DNA from: Leuconostoc gelidum subsp. gelidum KCTC 3527
GTDB lineage: Bacteria; Bacillota; Bacilli; Lactobacillales; Lactobacillaceae
Length of the DNA: 61,606 bases
Reading direction: 5' to 3'
NCBI RefSeq assembly: GCF_000166715.1
Contig: NZ_AEMI01000018.1
Span: 1 to 61,606, forward strand
Of this stretch, positions 17,820 through 24,839 are shown one piece after another. Position numbers and translations under genes: made by a program. Position 1 is the first letter of the stretch. Each line of letters opens with the position of its first letter. The notes beneath the pieces are model-generated. The model ran no database searches. It was not told where the DNA came from and saw nothing but the letters and a program-made list of their open reading frames with translations.

Positions 17820-18272
17820 ATGAGAAATAGAATGGCAAATGATAACGTCAATATTTATTTAAAAACAACAATTAATCAAGCGGGCGAGTCTGAAGTTTTT
17901 GAATTTGACACAACAGGTGAAGTGTTAATTAAAAATGGGGAAATTTTTTTGCGCTATATTGAAGTTATTGCTGGTCAAAATCAAACAAAAGTGTTGTTTA
18001 AGATAGCAGGTGATCGTGCGCGATTAAATCGGAGTGGTGATGCGTCGACAAAACTTTCTTTCTCAGAAGGCAAACGATTACCGGCGCATTATCAGACACC
18101 AGCAGGACAGATGCAGTTAGAAACTTATACGACAGCCTTGTCAAGTCGACTTGATTTAATACATCTATCAGGTTTAGCAACTATTAGCTATGATCTTTAC
18201 GCAAACGATGCAATTATAGGGCAATATGATATTTTGTTGCAATTTACTCAAAAATCTAGTAAACTTAATTAG
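17820..18272 (+). CDS. DUF1934 family protein (YwiB-like)
   Basis: A 150-residue (or 146 from the ATG at 17832) soluble beta-rich protein. Its pattern of strands, with an internal MQLETYTTAL segment and the final YDILLQF, matches the lipocalin-like DUF1934/YwiB family. Function unknown. No Shine-Dalgarno is seen before either ATG, and TAAAAT at 17807-17812 lies 7 bases before 17820, so this could be another leaderless mRNA. It sits immediately upstream of rpoE, a neighbourhood also found in other Lactobacillales as I recall it. Confidence 0.8.
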   Translation: MRNRMANDNVNIYLKTTINQAGESEVFEFDTTGEVLIKNGEIFLRYIEVIAGQNQTKVLFKIAGDRARLNRSGDASTKLSFSEGKRLPAHYQTPAGQMQLETYTTALSSRLDLIHLSGLATISYDLYANDAIIGQYDILLQFTQKSSKLN

Positions 18273-18297
18273 TTAGAAACTCGAAAGGACGTGCACT

Positions 18298-18879
18298 ATG
18301 GCACTCACACAATTAAGCAGTCACCCAAAAGAAGAATTAGCGTTGGTTGAAATTGCTTCTGAAATTTTGGCGGAACATAAAAACGTTATGCCGTTTAGTT
18401 CATTAGTACAAGAAATTCAGGATTTTTTGGCAGTTGATGCCGAGACGTTCCAGTCACGTCTCTCACAATTTTATACAGATTTAAATACAGATGGCTCATT
18501 TATTTCCCTTGGAAACAATGAGTGGGGATTACGTGCCTGGTATCCAGTCGATGCTATTGATGAATCAATTCATGAAATTGATGATGATGACGATACACCA
18601 AAGCGTAAAAGAGTTGCAAAGAAAGTTAACGTTTTTGCGGATGCTTCCACAGATGATGATGTCATTGATTACAATGATGATGATCCAGAAGATGAAGATT
18701 TCGGTGAAGTTAGTAACGATGAAAACGGTGCTGATGATTCGGAAGTTGCAGATGACGACGATGATGACGATGACGAAGATATTGCTGTTGGCGATGATGA
18801 ATCGATTGATGAAAATTTGACAGAACTTACTGGCACAAATGATTTAGATGATTTGAGTGACGGTGATATTGAAAAATGA
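18298..18879 (+). CDS. rpoE: RNA polymerase delta subunit RpoE
   Basis: A 193-residue delta subunit. Residues 1-85 form the conserved folded domain (an ASEILAEHKNVMPFSSLVQEI-type stretch and GNNEWGLRAWYPVD). The rest is a disordered, extremely acidic tail of Asp and Glu runs interrupted by a short basic patch KRKRVAKK near residue 103, a feature known in delta. The protein binds RNA polymerase and speeds recycling by displacing nucleic acid. A good AAAGGA site lies before the ATG; it follows DUF1934 by 25 bases and is ended by a hairpin. Confidence 0.95.
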   Translation: MALTQLSSHPKEELALVEIASEILAEHKNVMPFSSLVQEIQDFLAVDAETFQSRLSQFYTDLNTDGSFISLGNNEWGLRAWYPVDAIDESIHEIDDDDDTPKRKRVAKKVNVFADASTDDDVIDYNDDDPEDEDFGEVSNDENGADDSEVADDDDDDDDEDIAVGDDESIDENLTELTGTNDLDDLSDGDIEK

Positions 18880-18886
18880 TCGTATT

Positions 18887-18913
18887 AAAAATTCGCGAAA
18901 GCGATTTTTTTTT
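18887..18913 (+). terminator. Terminator after rpoE
   Basis: A short TCGC/GCGA stem with GAAA loop, extended by A-T pairs across one mismatch, followed by nine T. Confidence 0.75.
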
Positions 18914-18916
18914 GCC

Positions 18917-18944
18917 ATAAAACACTGTTATATCAGTGTTTTAT
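18917..18944. repeat. Perfect 11 bp inverted repeat without U-tract
   Basis: Arms 18917-18927 and 18934-18944 are perfectly complementary around a 6-base loop. No T run follows on either strand, so it may be a back-up barrier or RNA-stabilising stem between rpoE and the tRNA. Confidence 0.5.
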
Positions 18945-19040
18945 AAAAATAATTACAAATATAATTAATAAACTTTCTGAAAAAGGTTGCTTTTTTAGAA
19001 GAATGTCTGTAGTATATATAAATGTGCTACGGCATTGTTT

Positions 19041-19114
19041 GCTCCTTTAACTCAGTTGGTTAGAGTAGGGGATTTTTAATCCCAAGGTCCTCGGTTCGAG
19101 TCCGAGAGGGAGCA
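19041..19114 (+). tRNA. tRNA-Lys (anticodon TTT)
   Basis: A 74-base cloverleaf: acceptor GCTCCTT/AGGGAGC with one G-U, D arm ACTC...GAGT, anticodon loop TTTTTAA giving anticodon TTT, T arm CTCGG TTCGAGT CCGAG, discriminator A at 19114. CCA is not encoded. The anticodon stem has only four Watson-Crick pairs because position 27 (G) faces an A at position 43, and the acceptor stem is unlike the usual GACTC-type lysine tRNA of Firmicutes. It ends in its own terminator at 19152. Confidence 0.88.
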
Positions 19115-19151
19115 CTGATTTAACAATCAGGAGACCTTGGGATATTCCATT

Positions 19152-19186
19152 AAAAGCAAGTAACTTCGGTTACTTGCTTTTTTTTG
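19152..19186 (+). terminator. Terminator of the tRNA-Lys transcript
   Basis: A perfect 13 bp stem (19152-19164 with 19169-19181) closed by a TTCG tetraloop and followed by T's. Confidence 0.92.
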
Positions 19187-19198
19187 TCCTCAAAAAAT

Positions 19199-19227
19199 TT
19201 GCACAAAAAGATAAAACATAGTATTAT
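19199..19227 (+). promoter_or_regulatory. Promoter of the T-box leader
   Basis: TTGCAC (19199-19204), 17-base spacer, TATTAT (19222-19227). Transcription would start near 19234-19236, right at the base of the T-box Stem I. Confidence 0.75.
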
Positions 19228-19234
19228 TAATTAC

Positions 19235-19482
19235 AAGCGTTGAGACGGACATTTTGTGAGATTACCCTTGAATAAGAGACATCATGCACGGTGAAAATGA
19301 TGGAGGGGACTAGCAAAGACTACCGTTGAGGTTTGGTGTGAGTAAGCTAAAAGCTGAAATTACCATCGGAGTAATTGGTCGTTAACCTAATTGTTTTAAG
19401 GAGTACGTATATTTTACGTCTAAAATTGGGTTGGTACCGCGCAAAAGCGCCCCTAGATTAAGTTCTAGGGGCGCTTTTTTTT
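19235..19482 (+). promoter_or_regulatory. T-box riboswitch controlling the amino acid permease
   Basis: Stem I shows the AGAGA box (19276-19280), a distal hairpin CATCAT/ATGATG (19280-19285 with 19297-19302) holding GGTG, and a base helix ACGG/CCGT (19245-19248 with 19323-19326) beside a GA-rich kink-turn. The antiterminator element GGTTGGTACCGCG is at 19429-19441, with TGGT at 19432-19435 expecting a tRNA discriminator A. The terminator is an 11 bp perfect stem (19447-19457 with 19464-19474) plus eight T. Register with the helix favours ACT (Thr) at 19319-19321 as specifier; TAC (Tyr) at 19321-19323 is the alternative. Confidence 0.92.
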
Positions 19483-19532
19483 ACGCTGATATCTTTAAAT
19501 TATAGGAGAAACATGTTGGAGGAGTACTGCTA

Positions 19533-20915
19533 ATGGTAGAAAAACAGAACAGAGAATTAAATAGAGACCTATCGTCCCACCAAATGCAGATGATAGCCCT
19601 TGGTGGGACAATTGGTGTTGGCCTATTTATGGGATCAGCCTCAACAATTCAGTGGACAGGGGTTTCCGTTATACTGGCGTATGCACTTGCAGGATTTGTA
19701 CTTTACCTGGTCATGCGTGCGTTAGGTGAGATGCTATATGTTGATCCGTCTGTCGGATCTTTTGCAAACTACGCAACAAAATACATTCATCCACTGGCTG
19801 GCTACTTAACAGTTTGGGCAAACGTATTTCAGTGGCTCACAGTTGGCATATCAGAGACGATTGCGGTTGGCTTGTACTTAGACTTCTGGTTTCCTGGAAT
19901 TCCTAGCTGGGTAACAGGAGTGGTTGTATTAGTAACGCTAACATTAGCAAATCTAACTACGGTCAAAGCTTATGGCAATATGGAATCGTGGTTCTCCATG
20001 ATTAAAGTTGTGACAATTATTCTGATGATTGTTCTAGGCCTAATGGTTATTTTGTTTGGTTTTGGTAATCACTGGCAACCTATTGGTTTTTCTAATCTTT
20101 GGCGTCATGGTCCTTTTTTTGCGGGTGGCTTTAAAGGATTTATGTTTGCCTTATCAATTGTTATTACATCATATCAAGGTATCGAAGTGATTGGTATCAC
20201 TGCCGGTGAAACTGAGAATCCAAAGCATGCAATCGTGGCGTCAATTAGATCAATTGTTGCACGAATTTTAATTTTCTATATTGGGGCAATTTTTGTTATT
20301 ATTACAATATATCCATGGAATCAATTGGATCAAGTTGGCTCACCGTTTGTGGAAACTTTTTCACGTGTTGGCATTACGGCAGCTGCTGGAATCATTAATT
20401 TTGTGATGTTGACCGCTGCAATGTCAGCGCTAAATTCTGGTATTTTCAGTTCAAGTCGTATGTTATATACTTTGGCACTGAATAAAGAATTACCGCCAAA
20501 ATTTTTAAGATTATCAAAACATCATGTACCCACATTACCAATTTTAGCCATTTCAGGTGGTATTTTGCTGGGAATCATACTAAATGCGATATTACCTTTT
20601 TTCTGGCGTGGCAGTTCAAATATTTTCGTGTTAGTATATTCTGCTAGTACATTGCCTGGTATGGTACCATGGTTCATTATTTTGTGGAGTCAAATAAAGT
20701 TTAGACGTGAAAATGAGCAACATCTGGTCGAGCATCCGTTCAAAATGCCTTTAGCGCCTTACACAAATTACTTTGCCATGATAATGCTGCTGATTACTCT
20801 TGTATACATGGTAATCAATCCGGATACACGAATACCATTATTTATTGGTTTGGGATTTCTGATCATCATGTCGATTATTTTTTTGTTGACACGTAAAAGG
20901 CATGCTAGAAAATAA
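19533..20915 (+). CDS. APC-family amino acid permease under T-box control
   Basis: A 460-residue permease with 12 transmembrane helices. The start MVEKQNRELNRDLSSHQMQMIALGG... leads into IGVGLFMGSA, the helix-1 substrate-binding glycine motif of the amino acid transporter (AAT) subfamily, and the loop before helix 7 has the ITAGETENPKHAI motif shared with AroP, LysP and GabP types. It imports an amino acid by proton symport. GGAGGAG lies about 9 bases before the ATG. The T-box upstream says expression rises when its cognate tRNA is uncharged; threonine is my best reading of the specifier, tyrosine the alternative. Confidence 0.9.
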   Translation: MVEKQNRELNRDLSSHQMQMIALGGTIGVGLFMGSASTIQWTGVSVILAYALAGFVLYLVMRALGEMLYVDPSVGSFANYATKYIHPLAGYLTVWANVFQWLTVGISETIAVGLYLDFWFPGIPSWVTGVVVLVTLTLANLTTVKAYGNMESWFSMIKVVTIILMIVLGLMVILFGFGNHWQPIGFSNLWRHGPFFAGGFKGFMFALSIVITSYQGIEVIGITAGETENPKHAIVASIRSIVARILIFYIGAIFVIITIYPWNQLDQVGSPFVETFSRVGITAAAGIINFVMLTAAMSALNSGIFSSSRMLYTLALNKELPPKFLRLSKHHVPTLPILAISGGILLGIILNAILPFFWRGSSNIFVLVYSASTLPGMVPWFIILWSQIKFRRENEQHLVEHPFKMPLAPYTNYFAMIMLLITLVYMVINPDTRIPLFIGLGFLIIMSIIFLLTRKRHARK

Positions 20916-20937
20916 GTAGCAAATTAAGAGCATGTTA

Positions 20938-20965
20938 TTGATATAAATGATACGATAGGTAAATA
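20938..20965 (+). promoter_or_regulatory. Candidate plsX promoter
   Basis: TTGATA (20938-20943), 16 bases, TAAATA (20960-20965). It gives a leader of roughly 130 bases before plsX that contains a mini-ORF and a FabT-box-like site. Confidence 0.45.
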
Positions 20966-20982
20966 TTAAACACGGAGGAAAT

Positions 20983-21024
20983 ATGTTTGGCATTGTGAAT
21001 AAAGACAGTACCCTTTATTTTTGA
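20983..21024 (+). CDS. 13-codon leader ORF ahead of plsX
   Basis: ATG at 20983 follows a near-ideal GGAGGAAAT ribosome binding site, much stronger than that of plsX itself, and reads MFGIVNKDSTLYF to a TGA at 21022. Its stop lies inside the TTTGATTATCA motif. It could be a leader peptide controlling plsX, or the remnant start of an eroded gene. No homology can be claimed. Confidence 0.35.
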   Translation: MFGIVNKDSTLYF

Positions 21025-21030
21025 TTATCA
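21020..21030. promoter_or_regulatory. FabT-box-like site upstream of plsX
   Basis: TTTGATTATCA matches the 11-base core of the streptococcal FabT operator (ANTTTGATTATCAAATT as I recall it) but diverges in the right flank (TAGA). FabT is the MarR-type repressor of fatty acid synthesis genes in Lactobacillales, and the next genes are plsX and acpP, so the context fits. No fabT gene lies in this window. Confidence 0.45.
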
Positions 21031-21099
21031 TAGACAAATGGTATCAAAAAATTAGGATGATAACTGTTGCATTAGATGATGACAGGCATTTCTAAAATT

Positions 21100-22146
21100 A
21101 TGAAAATAGCAATAGATGCAATGGGTGGCGATTTTGCGCCACTAGAAATTGTTAAAGGTATTGAACAAGCACGCGATCGCTACAAAGATATTGCATTTCA
21201 GCTGTATGGCACAGAAAATAAGGTTAAACCTCTAGTCCAAAATTGGGAACGCATTGAATTGATTCCGACGACAGAGGTCATAGAGATGGGTGACGAACCC
21301 GTGAAGGCGATGCGCCGTAAGAAAGACTCATCAATGGTACAGGCTGCTATGGCTGTTAAAGAAGGCCGTGCTGACGCATTATTTAGTGCTGGCAACACAG
21401 GTGCGTTATTATCAAGTGCAATTTTCTTGATTGGTCGCATAAAAGGCGTTGATCGTCCTGCATTGGCATCAGCATTACCAAGTTTTAATGGGCCTCATGA
21501 TCAATTTGTGTTTATGGATTTAGGCGCAAATGCCGAAAATAAGCCATCACATTTATATCAATATGGGATCTTGGGCAGCTTCTACGCAACACATGTCTTA
21601 GGCATAAAAAATCCGCGGGTTCGACTGCTCAATAATGGGGCAGAAGAAGATAAAGGTGATGAAGTTCATAAAACAGCACATATGTTAATGAAAAATGCAC
21701 CATCATTTAATTTCATTGGTAATATCGAAGCACGTGAGCTACTTGAAGGTACTGCTGATGTTGTTGTTGCTGATGGTTTTTCAGGTAATGCCGCTTTGAA
21801 AGCAACAGAAGGTACAGCCTTGATGATGTTAAAACAAATTAAAAATGCTATTATGTCATCTGGCATTAAAGGTAAAATCGGGGGTGCGTTGCTTAAACCA
21901 GCCTTTCGAGATGTTCAAAAAAAGTTGGATTACAATGAAGCTGGGGGTGCCGTGATTCTGGGCGTCAAAGCACCAGTGGTTAAGACACATGGTTCAGCAA
22001 AAGCTAACGCGGTGGCTAATACTATGGGACAAATCAAGACAATGATTGATAATCAATTAGTGTTAGATATACAGACGTATATTACAGCCCATAAAGAGGA
22101 ACTCCAATCTGGTAAAGAAGTGCTGCATGCACAACTCACTGATTAG
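21100..22146 (+). CDS. plsX: Phosphate acyltransferase PlsX
   Basis: Converts acyl-ACP and phosphate into acyl phosphate for membrane phospholipid synthesis (PlsX/PlsY route). From the ATG at 21100 the protein is 348 residues and begins MKIAIDAMGGDFAP, the invariant PlsX N-terminus; later motifs include FSAGNTGALL, DLGANAENKP and VADGFSGNAALKATEG. The frame is open to an ATG at 21076 giving 8 extra residues, but neither start has a good ribosome binding site, so the family N-terminus decides. It is followed 53 bases later by acpP, its partner gene. Confidence 0.95.
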   Translation: MKIAIDAMGGDFAPLEIVKGIEQARDRYKDIAFQLYGTENKVKPLVQNWERIELIPTTEVIEMGDEPVKAMRRKKDSSMVQAAMAVKEGRADALFSAGNTGALLSSAIFLIGRIKGVDRPALASALPSFNGPHDQFVFMDLGANAENKPSHLYQYGILGSFYATHVLGIKNPRVRLLNNGAEEDKGDEVHKTAHMLMKNAPSFNFIGNIEARELLEGTADVVVADGFSGNAALKATEGTALMMLKQIKNAIMSSGIKGKIGGALLKPAFRDVQKKLDYNEAGGAVILGVKAPVVKTHGSAKANAVANTMGQIKTMIDNQLVLDIQTYITAHKEELQSGKEVLHAQLTD

Positions 22147-22149
22147 TGG

Positions 22150-22155
22150 TATACT
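22150..22155 (+). promoter_or_regulatory. Extended -10 box ahead of acpP
   Basis: TGG followed by TATACT (22150-22155) lies 45 bases before the acpP start, so acpP may have its own promoter besides the plsX transcript. Confidence 0.5.
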
Positions 22156-22199
22156 ATTCACTTGAGATAATTGATTAAATAAATATTGGAGAACCAGTA

Positions 22200-22448
22200 A
22201 TGGCTATGGAAAAAGAAGCAATCTATAATATGATGGCTGATGAGATTGCAGAACGTTTCAATATAAAACGTTCTGCCGTTACACCTGATTTAAATTTTTT
22301 GACCGACATTGATGCAGATTCTATTGATTTTGTTGAATTAATTTTGGAAGTTGAAGATATGTTTAATATCAGCATTTCAGATGAAGATTCAGAAAACTTA
22401 ATCACATTACAACAGACTGTTGATTATATTGTGGCGCATCAAAGTTAA
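22200..22448 (+). CDS. acpP: Acyl carrier protein
   Basis: An 82-residue acidic four-helix protein. The phosphopantetheine attachment Ser is in DADSIDFVELILEVEDMF (about residue 40), a variant of the common DSLD motif with Ile for Leu. It carries acyl chains as thioesters; next to plsX it probably supplies acyl-ACP to phospholipid synthesis. TTGGAG precedes the ATG. It is likely the second ACP of the cell, with another in the fatty acid synthesis cluster, as in other lactic acid bacteria (inference). Confidence 0.93.
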   Translation: MAMEKEAIYNMMADEIAERFNIKRSAVTPDLNFLTDIDADSIDFVELILEVEDMFNISISDEDSENLITLQQTVDYIVAHQS

Positions 22449-22466
22449 AAGGTGAGCACAGTCTAA

Positions 22467-22495
22467 TTGACACTTACTAAAAATAAGTTTATACT
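22467..22495 (+). promoter_or_regulatory. Consensus promoter in the acpP-GAF interval
   Basis: TTGACA (22467-22472), exactly 17 bases, TATACT (22490-22495). It is among the best promoters in the window and is not followed by any ORF until 22728. Confidence 0.8.
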
Positions 22496-22501
22496 AATTT
22501 G

Positions 22502-22677
22502 AAAGTTCGTTGAATAAAACTATTGTGTCAAAAAAAGTATGTGGTTTAAACAAAGAATTGTCCGTTTGAATGATGAACATGCTAGGGTTGTGGTTGCACG
22601 GTCATGTTAAATCAATAGCGCCATGTCATCTTTAGCATTTCTGTACAAATGAAATATTTGTGCGGAAATGTTTTTTT
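22502..22677 (+). ncRNA. Candidate small RNA or attenuated leader RNA
   Basis: From the expected start of the promoter at 22467 to the terminator at 22671-22677 lies about 175 bases with no plausible ORF. Possible stems are TTTAAAC with GTTTGAA (about 22545-22570) and AACATG with CATGTT (about 22576-22608), followed by the terminator hairpin 22636-22650/22656-22670. It fits either an independent small RNA or a 5' leader of the gene at 22728 ending in a conditional terminator. I do not recognise a T-box, SAM, 6S or SRP signature. Confidence 0.5.
22636..22677 (+). terminator. Terminator hairpin before the GAF-domain gene
   Basis: Arms 22636-22650 and 22656-22670 pair over 15 positions with two G-U pairs and a 5-base loop, followed by seven T. 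Confidence 0.88.
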
Positions 22678-22727
22678 AATAATTGAAGCGCAACTACAGA
22701 AACTTGAAAAAATTTGAGGATTAGAAT

Positions 22728-23213
22728 ATGTCAGAAATTCAAAGAAATATGCCGTTAATTTCGCAGTTATTAGACACGTGGATCAAAGGTGAAACTAGTG
22801 AGAAATATACCCTTGCTAATTACGCTAATGCTGCCGCAATTATATTTCAAAACGTTTCTGCAGTGAATTGGGCGGGATTTTATTTGTATCATTCAGAAAC
22901 GGATACGTTAGCTTTAGGGCCGTTTTTAGGCAAACCAGCCACTGCTTTGATTGCACCTGACAAAGGTGTTGTGGGCAAGGCATTTACTGCGCAGGAAACA
23001 ATTGTTGTGCCAGATGTGCGTGCCTTTTCCGGACATATTGTATGTGACGTTGATTCAAATGCAGAAATCGTGATACCAATTACCACTGCAAACGGTCAAA
23101 AAATTGGTGTTTTGGATATTGACTCAACAGAAATCAGTCGGTTTGGTAAACAAGAACAGGCTGATTTAGAACATTTTGTTCAAACCTTGTTACAGTATGT
23201 TAACGCATTTTAG
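22728..23213 (+). CDS. GAF-domain protein, free methionine-(R)-sulfoxide reductase-like
   Basis: A 161-residue single GAF domain that aligns by eye along its length with the fRMsr (MsrC/YtsP) family: NWAGFYL, LGPFLGKPA, GVVGKAF, VVPDVRAFSGHIVCD, AEIVIPI and GVLDIDS. Family enzymes reduce free methionine-R-sulfoxide using three cysteines. Here only the Cys in GHIVCD (Cys106) is present; the expected Cys in the KPACVRI and GVCGTA segments are Thr/Ala and Val. It is therefore either a one-Cys reductase or a GAF protein that lost the activity. It lies behind the probable RNA element and 17 bases before the SprT-like gene. Confidence 0.8.
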   Translation: MSEIQRNMPLISQLLDTWIKGETSEKYTLANYANAAAIIFQNVSAVNWAGFYLYHSETDTLALGPFLGKPATALIAPDKGVVGKAFTAQETIVVPDVRAFSGHIVCDVDSNAEIVIPITTANGQKIGVLDIDSTEISRFGKQEQADLEHFVQTLLQYVNAF

Positions 23214-23230
23214 TTAAGTGGTGAATCACG

Positions 23231-23752
23231 TTGAATGCTTTTAACAAAATTAAGCGAAACGATCGGGAAACAACTAATAATACTCAAAACATTGATGTGA
23301 TGACACAAAATGAGCTGCAAGTGCTTGTCATGCAAATTTCAAAAAAATATTTTGGGTTGCCATTTAAGCATATTGCAAGATTTAATACACGGTTAAAAAC
23401 GACCGGGGGTCGCTATTTATTGGCCAGTCATGATTTGGAATTTAATTTTAAAATGGCTAATTTACCAGAATTTGAAGGTATCATTAAACATGAATTAGTT
23501 CATTATCATTTGCACATAAAACAACGAGGATATCAACATAAAGATTTAGATTTCAAAAAATTACTTGCACAAGTGGGTGGGTCACGCTTTGCGCCATCTT
23601 TAAAACAGGGACAAACAACACGATATTTTTGGTTATATTGTTGTGAAAATGGACATAATATTCCACGAAAACGGCGTTTTCAAGAAAAAAATTATCGTTG
23701 TGGTCAGTGTGGTGAAAAAATACGCTTTGTGGGTCAAACTAGCAATAAATGA
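23231..23752 (+). CDS. SprT-like zinc-binding protein
   Basis: A SprT-family protein: the metalloprotease-like HELVHYHL motif and, near the C-terminus, Cys residues in YCCENGH and YRCGQCG that form the usual zinc ribbon. Function of the bacterial YdcK/SprT-like group is unclear; a DNA-protein or nucleoid role is inferred only from eukaryotic SPRTN. The frame opens at a TTG (23231) with a weak GTGGTG upstream; family members generally begin close to the ATG at 23300 (MTQNELQVLVMQISKKYFG), which has no ribosome binding site. Either is possible; the shorter form has 150 residues. Confidence 0.85.
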   Translation: MNAFNKIKRNDRETTNNTQNIDVMTQNELQVLVMQISKKYFGLPFKHIARFNTRLKTTGGRYLLASHDLEFNFKMANLPEFEGIIKHELVHYHLHIKQRGYQHKDLDFKKLLAQVGGSRFAPSLKQGQTTRYFWLYCCENGHNIPRKRRFQEKNYRCGQCGEKIRFVGQTSNK

Positions 23753-23801
23753 CCGTCTTCAGGTATAATGAGTGTAGACGAAATACGAAAGTGAGAATAA
23801 C

Positions 23802-24629
23802 ATGATTCAGTTGATTTTATCCGATCTTGATGAAACACTCTTAAACGATGATGGATCCATTCATCAAAAAAATATTGATGCGATTCAAAAATTTACGCAA
23901 AATGGTGGTTATTTTGTGCCAAACACTGGGCGATCATATAAATCAGTTACTGGAACGTTAAACACGTTAGGTTTAAATCAGACGAGGCAATATGTCGTGT
24001 CATATAATGGTGGAGCAATTATTGCTATTGAACCTGATGGTAAAGAAGAAGTTGTTGCCCAGCACAATATGTCGCTTGATTTAGCAAAAAAAATTTTTGA
24101 GCTTGGGCAAATTCAAGATGACGTTGATACACATATTTACACATTAGATAAATTATTTATTTATAACATCTCACCTGCTGATAAGCAGTATATGAGCGAA
24201 CGACAAGTACCATATACTGAAATAACGAGTGATGATTTAACTTTTTTAGCTAATGAAAAACCAATTATGAAAGTTATTTTTGAACATAGTGAGCCAGCCG
24301 TACGGCAAAAAATTGCTGATAACGTAACAAATGAGTTAGCGCTATCAGTTTTGTTGACGTTTAGTTCAAATCGTTATGTTGAATTTAACCCCAAAGGGGT
24401 CGATAAGGGTGTAACGGGATTAGAATTGGCAGATATACTACATATCGACCATGATAATACAGCCGCTTTAGGTGATAACTTAAATGACGCTGCACAAATT
24501 AAAGCGGCAGGTATAGGTGTTGCTGTTGCCAACGCCAAACAAGAAATTAAAGATATTGCTGATATTGTGTTAACAACGACTAACAATGATGCCGCAGTTG
24601 CTGATTTTATTGAGAATTATGTGATCTAA
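23802..24629 (+). CDS. Cof-type HAD-IIB family phosphatase
   Basis: A 275-residue haloacid-dehalogenase hydrolase. Motif I is LSDLDETLLND with the nucleophile Asp at residue 8 and Asp at residue 10; motif IV is GDNLNDAAQIKAAG near residue 226, and the C2B cap lies between. Such enzymes dephosphorylate small sugar phosphates or flavin/pyridoxal phosphates; the substrate is unknown. A TATAAT at about 23764 and a GTGAG site precede the ATG. It starts a compact three-gene unit with the next two membrane proteins. Confidence 0.88.
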   Translation: MIQLILSDLDETLLNDDGSIHQKNIDAIQKFTQNGGYFVPNTGRSYKSVTGTLNTLGLNQTRQYVVSYNGGAIIAIEPDGKEEVVAQHNMSLDLAKKIFELGQIQDDVDTHIYTLDKLFIYNISPADKQYMSERQVPYTEITSDDLTFLANEKPIMKVIFEHSEPAVRQKIADNVTNELALSVLLTFSSNRYVEFNPKGVDKGVTGLELADILHIDHDNTAALGDNLNDAAQIKAAGIGVAVANAKQEIKDIADIVLTTTNNDAAVADFIENYVI

Positions 24630-24630
24630 T

Positions 24631-24837
24631 ATGAAAAATCGGCTTGCTCGTGTCATACTTGGTGTGATAACACTTATACTATTTACAGGCATTTTTTTTC
24701 TGAGTGATAGTCAACATTGGCCTGTTCATGTCACAATTGGTTTGACAATCATTTTATTTGTTATTATTAATGTTGGATTTACATGTCTTTTTTGGCAATC
24801 GCGTAAGCACTACTTAAACGAAGAAGAGGAAAATTAG
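24631..24837 (+). CDS. Small two-helix membrane protein of unknown function
   Basis: A 68-residue hydrophobic protein with two predicted membrane helices (about 7-24 and 34-54) and a charged tail ending in NEEEEN. I do not recognise a family. It begins 1 base after the HAD phosphatase stop and ends 2 bases before the CPBP gene, so it belongs to the same mRNA and is probably translationally coupled. Confidence 0.65.
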   Translation: MKNRLARVILGVITLILFTGIFFLSDSQHWPVHVTIGLTIILFVIINVGFTCLFWQSRKHYLNEEEEN

Positions 24838-24839
24838 AT

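Noticed and set aside
18491-18820. 109-codon ORF inside rpoE
   Set aside because: Out-of-frame shadow created by the GAT/GAC repeats of the acidic tail; Met-rich product with no family.
18917-18944. Second terminator after rpoE
   Set aside because: Perfect stem but no T run on either strand; listed as an inverted repeat only.
19079-19143. Phage attachment site at the tRNA
   Set aside because: The repeat is inverted rather than direct and there are no integrase or phage genes nearby.
19315-19318. Lysine (AAA/AAG) as T-box specifier because a tRNA-Lys gene is adjacent
   Set aside because: These bases are too far from the base helix to be in the specifier position, and the tRNA has its own terminator and transcript.
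22581-22637. 18-codon ORF within the candidate RNA
   Set aside because: No ribosome binding site and it runs through predicted stems.
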